A stretch of DNA of 33,923 nt, taken from Prevotella sp. Lineage in GTDB: Bacteria; Bacteroidota; Bacteroidia; Bacteroidales; Bacteroidaceae. Below are positions 10,917-20,160 of the stretch, in pieces. The notes beneath the pieces are model-generated. The model was not told the DNA's origin and did not search any database. It saw only the letters and a list, made by a program, of their open reading frames with translations. A program made the position numbers and the translations under genes. The DNA lies in assembly GCA_021204605.1 (NCBI GenBank), contig JAJPZD010000180.1:1-33923 (forward strand), written 5' to 3'. How positions within the stretch are numbered: position 1 is the first letter of the stretch; every line of letters begins with the position of its first letter.

Positions 10917-11774
10917 AAGGAAGTGAACATCGAGATTGACAACGGCAGCGGGTTTTGCTTTGGTGTAACGAGGGCAATACGCAAAGTAGAAGAAGAACTT
11001 GCGGTAAGCAAGACCTTGTATTGCCTCGGCGACATCGTACACAACGGTATGGAGTGCGAGCGTCTCCGCAACATGGGACTGATAACCATCAACCACGATG
11101 ATTTGGAAAAGTTGCACGACGTGAAAGTGTTGCTACGCGCTCATGGCGAGCCCCCGCTTACCTACGAGATAGCAGCACGCAACGGCATAGAGATAATCGA
11201 TGCCACCTGCCCTGTGGTTCTCCGTCTGCAACGACGTATAAAACAGAAATATATATCCAACAAAGATGCGCAGATAGTGATCTTCGGGAAACCAGGACAC
11301 GCCGAAGTGTTGGGACTTGTCGGACAGACAGGAGGCCACGCCATTGTGATAGCGGGAATTGACGATGCAATGACTCTTGACTTCACACACGACATCTTCC
11401 TTTACTCCCAAACAACAAAATCTCTCGATGAGTTTCACCGCATAATAGATTACATCTCTGCTCACATCGCCACTAACGCAACATTCCGCAGCTTTGATAC
11501 TATCTGCCGTCAGGTGGCAAACCGTATGCCTAACATCAGCTCCTTCGCCAAGCGGCATGACCTCATCCTCTTCGTTTGCGGACATAAAAGCAGCAACGGT
11601 AAAGTTCTCTTCGATGAGTGCAAGAGTGTCAACCTCAACAGTCATCTTATCGAAGGTCCCGACGAGATTGACCCCTCATGGCTCAACGGCATTGCAACAG
11701 TGGGTATCTGCGGAGCCACAAGCACACCGAAATGGCTTATGGAACAGTGCAGAGACAAATTGCTATCTGTTTAA
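10914..11774 (+). CDS. ispH: 4-hydroxy-3-methylbut-2-enyl diphosphate reductase
   Basis: GSGFCFGVTRAI, LGDIVHNGMECERL, LRAHGEPP, IIDATCPVVLRLQ, ICGATSTPKWLME; GTG start. Confidence 0.96.
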   Translation: MKEVNIEIDNGSGFCFGVTRAIRKVEEELAVSKTLYCLGDIVHNGMECERLRNMGLITINHDDLEKLHDVKVLLRAHGEPPLTYEIAARNGIEIIDATCPVVLRLQRRIKQKYISNKDAQIVIFGKPGHAEVLGLVGQTGGHAIVIAGIDDAMTLDFTHDIFLYSQTTKSLDEFHRIIDYISAHIATNATFRSFDTICRQVANRMPNISSFAKRHDLILFVCGHKSSNGKVLFDECKSVNLNSHLIEGPDEIDPSWLNGIATVGICGATSTPKWLMEQCRDKLLSV

Positions 11775-11819
11775 TAACGAGTACAAACGGCATTAGTAGA
11801 ATAAACGCAAGAGGAATGC

Positions 11820-11854
11820 TTTCTTATTTCTTCTTTCTTATTTTTTCTTTTGCG
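11820..11854 (+). repeat. Second degenerate heptanucleotide array (TTTCTTA-like)
   Basis: TTTCTTA TTTCTTC TTTCTTA TTTTTTC TTTTGCG, overlapping the 3' end of the UvrD-type ORF and nearly matching the array at 10882-10916. Confidence 0.75.
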
Positions 11855-13947
11855 ACCAACGGGAGCATTAGTCCACACGCTTCTCCATATCCTACCATAT
11901 ACACCAATGCCCTTGCGCGTGTTATCGCTACATAAAGCAATGAACGTCTGCTTGACAGGTATTCCTTTTTCTCCAAAGCATCCATAGTGAAGAACGGGTA
12001 TCCGTTGGTTTCTTTCGACGGTATGTTTCGCTCATTCACGCCCATCAGTATTATCACCCTGAATTCCAAGCCTTTCAGCGAGTGGAACGTACACAGCGAA
12101 ATGCCATCCCTTGAACCAACTGGACTATATCCTTTGATTTCCTTGAATGGAATATTCTCATGGTGTAGCCTTGACTTCAACTCCCTTGCCTGATTTGACA
12201 CTGGTGTCGCCACGCAAATATCCTTTAATGGAATTTCGCTTTCCTTGCAGCCGTTTATCCACTCAATAACTTGCTCCACTTCTTCCGTCACATTGTTCAC
12301 CATTGTATATACAGGTGCTTCACCTCCTCGTATCAATGATATATAACCTTTCATCGACTCAGATCCGCCATCCATATCATCGTATTTCTGACCTTTAACC
12401 ACACTCACTGCCACTCGCTTTATCGGCTCTGTGGTACGGTAATTCACTTTCAGCCTCTTACTCCTCACACCACGCACGTTAATTCCTGCTGCTCTGAAAT
12501 TTATCTTTCTTCCACTGTATATGCGCTGCATTGGGTCACCGGTCAAAAACAGGTCATTCTCTCCCTCTGCCACCAACGCACGCAGGAATTTCAATTCAGG
12601 ATTGGAGAAATCCTGAAACTCATCGGCAATGACATTGGTATATGGTCGCACGTTGTTTTCGTTTAGGTATTTCGTAACCTCATTGAAAAGTTCAAGTCTG
12701 TCAACTACTTTTCTGTCTTCTTTCAGTTTGACGTACTTCTCAACTAACCGCCACACCTCCATTCGTTGTTTTCTGCTCAGTGCTTTCGTCCTTCCCACAC
12801 GGGCTTGCATCAAATATTGCCTTGAATCGCTTATACCATAATATACTATCACGTCAATATACTCATCATAAAGGAATTTCTCGTCAAATTCGGTCACTTC
12901 CGTCTCCAACACTTCCCGCCAGAGTTTCAACGATTCTTCATCTCCTGAGTAGTCTAATATCTTGTATCTTTCTTTTATAAAGTAATTCCTTGCTACATCG
13001 AGCAATACTTGGTCGATATTGTTCAATGTATATCTCCTGATATTGATATCCATTTTCTTCAACAGGCTGCCTAAATTTTCTTTCAATGTCTTGGTATATG
13101 TGGTGAAAAGCACCTTTGAGTCCTTGTTACCGCATAGGTATTTCAGTCGGTGCATTGCGGCGACGGTCTTGCCAGTTCCTGCTCCGCCACTCACCTTCAT
13201 TGTCCCTTTATAATCGGTATCAACGAGTTTTCTTTGAGACGGATGCAAAAACAACTGCCAAGCCTCCATGTCTTGGTCAATAATTCTCTGCAACTCATCA
13301 TCATCGGTGAGTTCCACAAACCTGCGCTTGTTGTTGTCGCTCAATTGCTTGTCTTGGTTCTCCTTCGCCTTGCCTTCTTCTATTTCAGCTATTATCTCGT
13401 CTATATCCGCTCCGTCCATTAAGTTGAATAAATTCTCGTATGCGTCAGTAGGCAGATATTCCTCCATCTTGTCAAGACCATTCAATGTCTCTATCTTGCA
13501 GACTTTCGGTATCAGTTCTTCAGGCACGCCTATCTTCAGTAACTTTTCTGCCGGCACACCGTTATACTTCCAAGCCAACTTTTCCTCTGCCTTTTCCACA
13601 GGGACTGTCTCTGTGGTTTCTTCCACAGTAATTAACTGTATCGTATCTGTAATGTCATTCCAGATTATCTTTTTCCGTTCACCCCATTTATAAGCCTGCT
13701 CATGCGTACCGACATACACGAGATAATAACTGTCCTTATCCAAAACGCCTATTATAGCTCTGTAATTGTCATCTACTCTGGCAGTACGCAATGAATCATC
13801 CCTGAACGCTGCGATGGGTTCTATGTGTATGCCGTTGGATGTACTGTTCTCCCTCAGTTTCCTCTGGAAATCTATCACTTTTCTCTGTGCTCTCCTCGGA
13901 AGTGCCAACACTGCCTCATAAAATGTGTCTGACAAAAATATTCTCAT
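11824..13947 (-). CDS. RelE/ParE-like toxin domain fused to UvrD/Rep-type SF1 helicase (defence operon gene 4)
   Basis: N-term MRIFLSDTFYEAVLALPRRAQRKVIDF...RVDDNYRAIIGVLDKDSYYLVYVGTHEQAYKWGERK is RelE-superfamily-like; then SGGAGTGKTVAAMHR (Walker A), VIADEFQDF (motif II), LTGDPMQRIYSGR (III), CTFHSLKGLEFRVIIL (V), LLYVAITRARALVYM (VI). Confidence 0.9.
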   Translation of the reverse strand: MRIFLSDTFYEAVLALPRRAQRKVIDFQRKLRENSTSNGIHIEPIAAFRDDSLRTARVDDNYRAIIGVLDKDSYYLVYVGTHEQAYKWGERKKIIWNDITDTIQLITVEETTETVPVEKAEEKLAWKYNGVPAEKLLKIGVPEELIPKVCKIETLNGLDKMEEYLPTDAYENLFNLMDGADIDEIIAEIEEGKAKENQDKQLSDNNKRRFVELTDDDELQRIIDQDMEAWQLFLHPSQRKLVDTDYKGTMKVSGGAGTGKTVAAMHRLKYLCGNKDSKVLFTTYTKTLKENLGSLLKKMDINIRRYTLNNIDQVLLDVARNYFIKERYKILDYSGDEESLKLWREVLETEVTEFDEKFLYDEYIDVIVYYGISDSRQYLMQARVGRTKALSRKQRMEVWRLVEKYVKLKEDRKVVDRLELFNEVTKYLNENNVRPYTNVIADEFQDFSNPELKFLRALVAEGENDLFLTGDPMQRIYSGRKINFRAAGINVRGVRSKRLKVNYRTTEPIKRVAVSVVKGQKYDDMDGGSESMKGYISLIRGGEAPVYTMVNNVTEEVEQVIEWINGCKESEIPLKDICVATPVSNQARELKSRLHHENIPFKEIKGYSPVGSRDGISLCTFHSLKGLEFRVIILMGVNERNIPSKETNGYPFFTMDALEKKEYLSSRRSLLYVAITRARALVYMVGYGEACGLMLPLVAKEKIRKKK

Positions 13948-13948
13948 G

Positions 13949-16900
13949 TTATTTTCCTGTTATTTCGTTAATATTAAATTCTTCTGCTTTCATAGTCGCA
14001 AATCCATTAGCCTTGAATACGGCTTCTGAATCGTTGTCAAAAGGATTGATGGCAATATGATACTTATGTAATATCATGTCTGCCGATGCGATGACCTCTC
14101 CGTTGGCATCAGTATAATCACAATTACCTTCGTGGTCAAACTCTATATCGTTGTCAAGCAATGCATCCACTATATCCTCTAAACCCGGATATAACTCTTT
14201 TATTTCATCACGTGACATTTCTTGCTCTATATCCTCACTTGCGGTCTCCTGCCCTATCTTGTCAAAGAACTGCAATATGTTGTATCTCCTCCAAAATCCT
14301 ATCCATGCTTCCTTATCTGCTGTTTCTAATCCTTGTACGATATTAAAGTCATAGTGGATTGCCGGTTGCAGTGCTTTTGCCACTTCTTCATCTGTCGAAT
14401 CATCTGTCAACTTGCCGTATGCCGTTCCGTCAATTTCTAACTTTCCTGAATATAGTGTTGCGCCATACGTGATGATATCAGGATTATCTTCAATGGTGAT
14501 GAATGTGGTTTCTACAACATTGCCAAATTGTGGATTTTTCAGCAATTTCATTAGTCTCGTTACTGAATTATAACCCAAGGAATCTTCCTTGCCTGCATTA
14601 AACAACTGCAAATCTTCCCATGTCAATGTCCAAGTACACAACCTGTGTGATTTCGATGCTCTTATTGCTTCCCTCTTTTCCACATCTCCGTAAAATCGCA
14701 TATTCGGTGATTCTGCATGATAGGTATATCCGTCCAAATAAACCGACCACATCGGTATGGATTCTATATCTTCTATAACTTCATCGTTGATAGTTGCCGC
14801 CATGCAGATAATCTGGAAGTCGGCGATTGAATAGAGCCTCACTCCGTAGGCGTTTGTCAACGAGAACTGTGGTATTATGTGGTATTTAATATCTGTACCC
14901 TCGTCATCAACGATATGCAGTTCATACCGATATGAAGTTACGTCTGGCACTTTCTCAAACTCCCAGTTGTGTTGTTGTGCCACTGTCTTTAATACTGAAA
15001 CGAATTTCAGCTCCAATTCACTGTCTTCAGCAACTCCCGTTTGTGCTATCGTTCCCACAGAACCGGATATCGTCTCCCATGTCCCGGTATTTTCAATAAG
15101 TTTCTCAAACAGTTCATCTGCCAATTCCCTGCTGAACGATTCTCTCTTGTATTGATTGCCGTATGATAATATGCAATGATAGCAACCGTCTTTTCCCTCA
15201 TACTGGCACTCACATTCGTGTATCTGCTTATATGCGAACTCCAACAGTTTGGTGAATTCTTCCGTGTCATACAACTTTGAAAGATACCCTGTACCGCCCG
15301 GTATTATGTCATACATCACGAGATATTGGTCTTTCACGCCCGTCGCCCTGTTCATCTCTCTGTATGTGTCAATGCGGATATGTTCTGGCGAGGAATTATA
15401 ATATTGCTTCATCCCTATTCCGATTCCTGCCTTGAACATCTCTATCATCGCTCCTTCATCCATTATCGTTTTTGGCAACAATATCTTTATCGCCTCCGTC
15501 TGGATATGCCTGTACAGATATAACTTTTCAAAAACTCTTTCATCATCAGAAAATGATACCTTGCTGTGATTGCAGAACCTATAATGTTGGTCTTCTGTTT
15601 TTTTGATACTGCCTAACATCGGTGTTGACTTGCCGCAATATTTGCATGTCACAAAACCGTTTTCTGTCACGTTCCCATCTTCATCAACTTCGGTCCTCGA
15701 TCCACTCTGCATCTCCATGCCGTAGTTCACTTCGTAGAGTTCCATATTGTTGCAGAACTCAATACCGAAACCTGCATTTCTCATGGCGTAGGATGTTACC
15801 GCTCCATTGTGGTGGAAGATATAATGCCTCTTTACTATGTAGCTTTCTCTTGTCCTGTCCTCATCCTTGTCGTCAAATGCGGCTTCATTACTATGCATCA
15901 CACTCCTCGCATTCGTGAATTTCAGCACTTTATGGGTGTTTGCCGCCCATGACGAGTCTCCACACTTCGGACATTCGCTGTTTTCATATCCGTCCTCTCC
16001 CTTTAATGCTATGCAGTCGCATTTGCTGCAATAGCGCATCTCTGTCATGGCATCGTCATTCCAGTCAAAGGTTGACAGCCCGTCTATCTTCAACTTGTAC
16101 TTATGAGTATAAAAACTGTTCCCAGGCGCGAGTTCCTTGATTCCTTCAGATGCCGGACGTACCAGTTCAAATGTTTTAGGCTCTCCCCTGTTGCTGTCGT
16201 TGTCTTCTTTCGCTTTTGTTGCGTATATGCTCGATTGCAGTTTCACTCCTGTTTCAGGAAATGCGTAGTTTGGCAACAGTCCTGCGTTTGTCATATACTC
16301 GATGACGTTCTCCCTCATTATCTGCGCATACTGTTTCTTTGTGGATTTTATCAAGTCATTAATCTGTGCTATGGCAGGGTCATTGTCTGGCATTTTTTTC
16401 TTCTTGTTTTTATACTCGTTCAACTCCTCGCCAAGACTGATTATTTTCTTACTCAATGTCTCAAAGTCTCTTATGATATAATTGTAGAATGTGCCGTCAT
16501 CCAATGTCTCAAACAGGTGTTTCAAAGCAACTTGCGTCTTTTCCTCATACTGGTTGGAAAACGATGTTATTAAAGATACTTTGTTGCCCTTTATAAACGT
16601 AATTATCCTGTTGACAAAAAACTTATCTGAACTGAATATATCCCTGCTCGTCAGATTCAGGTCTGATACTCTGCTTGGCTCTACATTGTCCTTATCCTCA
16701 CTAATCCAAGTGTCTATGCAATAGGCGAGGAAATGTCTCCTCAATATGTCTTTCGCCTCCAAGAAACAGCCCGGTGTACTCACGTCTCCTTGCATCATCT
16801 CCTCTGGATAGGTATAGTAGTACATATCGTGTGGCTCACCTGAATGGACGTAATTCAATATAAGGGCGGAACCGCATTTGCGCCCTGCCCGCCCAACTCT

Positions 16901-19900
16901 CTGCAGGAAATTGCTCGGCTTAGGTGGTACGTCGGTATTGCTCATCACGTTAAGGTCACCTATGTCTATACCCATCTCCAACGTTGACGTGGCTGTCAGC
17001 ACGTTTATCGAGTTAGAATGTGGATGTTCCTTAAAGTCTTTCTCCAACTCTTCCCTTTCTTTCCTGTCCAACAGTCCCGTGTGCTCATGGGCTTGAACAC
17101 GTGGTGATACTTCCCTGTTATATACCGACTGATAATAGTTCAAGTCTGGTATTTCTTCTCTTGAATATATTCCTCTACACTTATAATCCAAGCATTTTGT
17201 TCCTTCCGCCAATTCATCTTCTACTGCTACGCATAATCTTGACTGACAATTAGAGCAATTTATATGCTTCACCTTACTGCTCACCCATATCTGCTCCGGA
17301 CATATCGCATAGTTGCCCCCTCCCTGCGCTTTCTTGTTCAACAGCCCTACTTCTGTCATCGTGTCAAACAACTGACAAATGAATTCATTGAACAGTCTCA
17401 CGTTATTAACGGTATATGGATCGTTAAAGGTATCAATATAATAATTGCTGTACCATGTCTGCTTATTCCTGATTGCAGCTATATCCAACATACTACTATT
17501 TCCACCTACATAATTTGTTCCTACCAATTTCGGAAATTGCATGCTTCCGCCAAGTGACTTATTAAGAAAATGTCTCCCATCTCTATGCCAATTTAAGTCC
17601 CATGAAGACATTTTTTCTTCTCTATATTTTTGGAAATATGGATGGTCAACCGCTCCGTGTCTCCTCATTCGTTGCAGTATTCCATACACAAAATGACAGA
17701 AATTTTCTTTTTGTTCTGCAACAATATTCATGTTGTTACTCATAAGCCAGTCATGCATATTCTCATAAACACTTTCTATCACTTCTTTTGAGAAGAATGT
17801 GGCTGATGAGCCTGTCTTTTCAAGTGTACGGCCCAATTGTGAACTTAATCCGAACTCGCTTACTATCTCCCAATCTACCCGCAAGTCAAATTCTGTCTTG
17901 AAGTTTGGCATAAAACCGTTGCCAAGCCTGTAATTGCGCCTTAAATCTATATGCTTTGCCAAGTCCGACGGCAAGAACCGGTTGTAATAATCTTCTTCTG
18001 ACAGTTGCTTATGCCAATATTCCTTGAACCCTTTTTGCAAATCCACGAGATTTATCGGCTCTTGTAACGTGTTTATATATTTCTGCATCGACTGGCGGAA
18101 CAGAAACCTGAATGTCCTCGCCTCATAATATCCCGCATGATGTGCGGCATCCTGCACGCTGTTTGTAAACACAAGTAGTTTCCTGTCCTTTGCTTCTGCT
18201 GCGTCAAAGTCACTCGCCAATACCTGACTGATTGCTACGCTTGACAAGGAAGATGTGCGGCCACCGATAATCGCAACCGTTCTGTCTCCATTACATTCAG
18301 GACAGTTATACTGGAATCTTTGATTGCCTCCGTCAACATTACTTGTCTTGCGGCAAATGCAAAGCCTTACCGTTCCTTGCTCTCCTCGATTTGCTACTTT
18401 CAAGTCTTTTACGTACGCATAATATTTGTCTTGAAAATCAACTGTATTGGTGACAAATTCATCTATCGGCTTGTGCTTTTCTGAATCTATGTTCAGATAC
18501 ACGGTGTATATATCGTGTGCCATAAATGCCTTGTTCACGACACTCACGTCTGTACACAGTTCTCCGCCTTCCAACTTCCTGCTAATCCATCCGCTCGCTC
18601 CGCAATCTCTACAGAAATACATCGGCAACGCCACTCTGTCCTCGTCTTTATTCAAACTGCCTCGCCATACGAACTCTGGTGTTGTCTGCACATATCGCAA
18701 TATGCCGCTTAACTCCCGCTGCCATAACTGTACTTGCAGATACAGCATCGGTATTGTCCTGCCATTGGGCAACTCTCTCTTTGCGTATGCTATAAGTGCC
18801 AACAGGTTTTCTATCGCTATGTCGCATATCTTATCTGAAGAATGTTGCCACAGACGATTGGATTTGTTGTTTTCCCTTAAAATATATCTTAGCTCTCTTT
18901 CCGTCTTTATTCCGCTCTCCAAAGCCTTCAACAGTTCTGATACAATGCTCATGGTGCGGAGCTTTTTCCCTGCTTCCACAGGACTGATATCGCTCTCTCC
19001 AAGCCATACCTTGCAAAGTCTTCGCATATAACTTTCCACCGTAAAGTCTCTGCTGAAATCACATTCCTTTAATACTTTCCCATCTGGCACACTATTGTCT
19101 TCCTTTTGTATATACTCGTCAACGCTTAATCTGTGCTCCTCTATTACATTTTCTTCTTTGAATGTCTCTCCGAAAATATTTGATGCATATTCGCAAAGGC
19201 GTGTCTTGTTATCCTCGCCTGTTCCTATCGTCGCTGATGTTCCTATCGGACAGAGTTCGCCTTTATTCAGACCGAGTTTCAGTTTCAAACGTCTTATCAG
19301 GTTTGCCACATCTGTTCCCTGCGCTCCGTCGTATGTATGCAACTCGTCCAACACTATAAATTTCAGGGCTTTCGTCTCACTGTCTATATTGCCTTTCCAC
19401 AACGGCATGAAACGTTGACGCATCAGTCCATAGTCCAACATCTTGAAATTTGTAAGCAAAATGTCTGGAATACTGTCTAATATGGCATCTCTGTTTTCTA
19501 TGATATGGTCTGCTCCCATATCTCTCGGAAAGTCTTTCGCGTCAATGCCTTCTCCTACAAACAGTCCTGCCGTAACTTTCCCCTTCAGCCGCTCGTCATT
19601 CCATATCACCTCCGCCAATCGTTTCGCCTGGTCAGTAGCAAGGGCGTTCATCGGGTACATTATTATCACTTTCACCCCTTGCTGCCGCTCATACCTGTTG
19701 CAGTGATAGCAATAGTCTAATATCGGATACATAAAGCACTCGGTCTTTCCTGATCCTGTTCCTGTTGTCAGCAATGTAGGCTTTGGTTGATGCCCGTCTT
19801 TCATCGTCAGTTGCTTGAAAGCATCCAACTGATGTTTGTATGGTGGAAATGTCGGTGCTATATCAAGTGGTATTTTCTTGCACTCCTCATCTGTCGCCGA

Positions 19901-20071
19901 CACAAACGGTGTCTTGAGGGAGATATACGGTCCTTTAAACAGCCCATCTTCCTCATCTTCTATAAAACGATAGAATGCATCATTCACTTCTCTCTCCTTG
20001 AACCGGAATGTTGCCTTTATATACTCTATCACCGACCGTCTTACTTCTTTCGCTTGCTGAAGTGGTAGCAT
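13949..20071 (-). CDS. Large SF2 DEAD/DEAH helicase with DUF1998-like Zn-binding C-terminus (DruE / MrfA / DrmA-DrmB-like; defence operon gene 3)
   Basis: LLTTGTGSGKTECFMYPILD, IMYPMNALATDQAKRLAE, VLDELHTYDGAQGTDVANLIRRLK, IGTSATIG, LTATSTLEMGIDIGDLNVMSN, QRVGRAGRKCGSALIL; C-terminal IIPGGTGYLSKLYD...CECQYEGKDGCYHCILSYGNQYKRE DUF1998 signature. Confidence 0.92.
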   Translation of the reverse strand: MLPLQQAKEVRRSVIEYIKATFRFKEREVNDAFYRFIEDEEDGLFKGPYISLKTPFVSATDEECKKIPLDIAPTFPPYKHQLDAFKQLTMKDGHQPKPTLLTTGTGSGKTECFMYPILDYCYHCNRYERQQGVKVIIMYPMNALATDQAKRLAEVIWNDERLKGKVTAGLFVGEGIDAKDFPRDMGADHIIENRDAILDSIPDILLTNFKMLDYGLMRQRFMPLWKGNIDSETKALKFIVLDELHTYDGAQGTDVANLIRRLKLKLGLNKGELCPIGTSATIGTGEDNKTRLCEYASNIFGETFKEENVIEEHRLSVDEYIQKEDNSVPDGKVLKECDFSRDFTVESYMRRLCKVWLGESDISPVEAGKKLRTMSIVSELLKALESGIKTERELRYILRENNKSNRLWQHSSDKICDIAIENLLALIAYAKRELPNGRTIPMLYLQVQLWQRELSGILRYVQTTPEFVWRGSLNKDEDRVALPMYFCRDCGASGWISRKLEGGELCTDVSVVNKAFMAHDIYTVYLNIDSEKHKPIDEFVTNTVDFQDKYYAYVKDLKVANRGEQGTVRLCICRKTSNVDGGNQRFQYNCPECNGDRTVAIIGGRTSSLSSVAISQVLASDFDAAEAKDRKLLVFTNSVQDAAHHAGYYEARTFRFLFRQSMQKYINTLQEPINLVDLQKGFKEYWHKQLSEEDYYNRFLPSDLAKHIDLRRNYRLGNGFMPNFKTEFDLRVDWEIVSEFGLSSQLGRTLEKTGSSATFFSKEVIESVYENMHDWLMSNNMNIVAEQKENFCHFVYGILQRMRRHGAVDHPYFQKYREEKMSSWDLNWHRDGRHFLNKSLGGSMQFPKLVGTNYVGGNSSMLDIAAIRNKQTWYSNYYIDTFNDPYTVNNVRLFNEFICQLFDTMTEVGLLNKKAQGGGNYAICPEQIWVSSKVKHINCSNCQSRLCVAVEDELAEGTKCLDYKCRGIYSREEIPDLNYYQSVYNREVSPRVQAHEHTGLLDRKEREELEKDFKEHPHSNSINVLTATSTLEMGIDIGDLNVMSNTDVPPKPSNFLQRVGRAGRKCGSALILNYVHSGEPHDMYYYTYPEEMMQGDVSTPGCFLEAKDILRRHFLAYCIDTWISEDKDNVEPSRVSDLNLTSRDIFSSDKFFVNRIITFIKGNKVSLITSFSNQYEEKTQVALKHLFETLDDGTFYNYIIRDFETLSKKIISLGEELNEYKNKKKKMPDNDPAIAQINDLIKSTKKQYAQIMRENVIEYMTNAGLLPNYAFPETGVKLQSSIYATKAKEDNDSNRGEPKTFELVRPASEGIKELAPGNSFYTHKYKLKIDGLSTFDWNDDAMTEMRYCSKCDCIALKGEDGYENSECPKCGDSSWAANTHKVLKFTNARSVMHSNEAAFDDKDEDRTRESYIVKRHYIFHHNGAVTSYAMRNAGFGIEFCNNMELYEVNYGMEMQSGSRTEVDEDGNVTENGFVTCKYCGKSTPMLGSIKKTEDQHYRFCNHSKVSFSDDERVFEKLYLYRHIQTEAIKILLPKTIMDEGAMIEMFKAGIGIGMKQYYNSSPEHIRIDTYREMNRATGVKDQYLVMYDIIPGGTGYLSKLYDTEEFTKLLEFAYKQIHECECQYEGKDGCYHCILSYGNQYKRESFSRELADELFEKLIENTGTWETISGSVGTIAQTGVAEDSELELKFVSVLKTVAQQHNWEFEKVPDVTSYRYELHIVDDEGTDIKYHIIPQFSLTNAYGVRLYSIADFQIICMAATINDEVIEDIESIPMWSVYLDGYTYHAESPNMRFYGDVEKREAIRASKSHRLCTWTLTWEDLQLFNAGKEDSLGYNSVTRLMKLLKNPQFGNVVETTFITIEDNPDIITYGATLYSGKLEIDGTAYGKLTDDSTDEEVAKALQPAIHYDFNIVQGLETADKEAWIGFWRRYNILQFFDKIGQETASEDIEQEMSRDEIKELYPGLEDIVDALLDNDIEFDHEGNCDYTDANGEVIASADMILHKYHIAINPFDNDSEAVFKANGFATMKAEEFNINEITGK

Positions 20072-20107
20072 ATCTTGACTATTTTATATAAACATTAATT
20101 CCCAAAT

Positions 20108-20132
20108 TTGAGGTGCAATTTTTGCACCTCAA
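20108..20132. other. Strong intra-operon hairpin between methyltransferase and helicase genes
   Basis: TTGAGGTGCAA-TTT-TTGCACCTCAA, 11-bp perfect stem, 3-nt loop, in the 89-bp gap between 20071 and 20161. Confidence 0.85.
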
Positions 20133-20160
20133 GATTTCATTCTCCTTTGACAATGAAACA

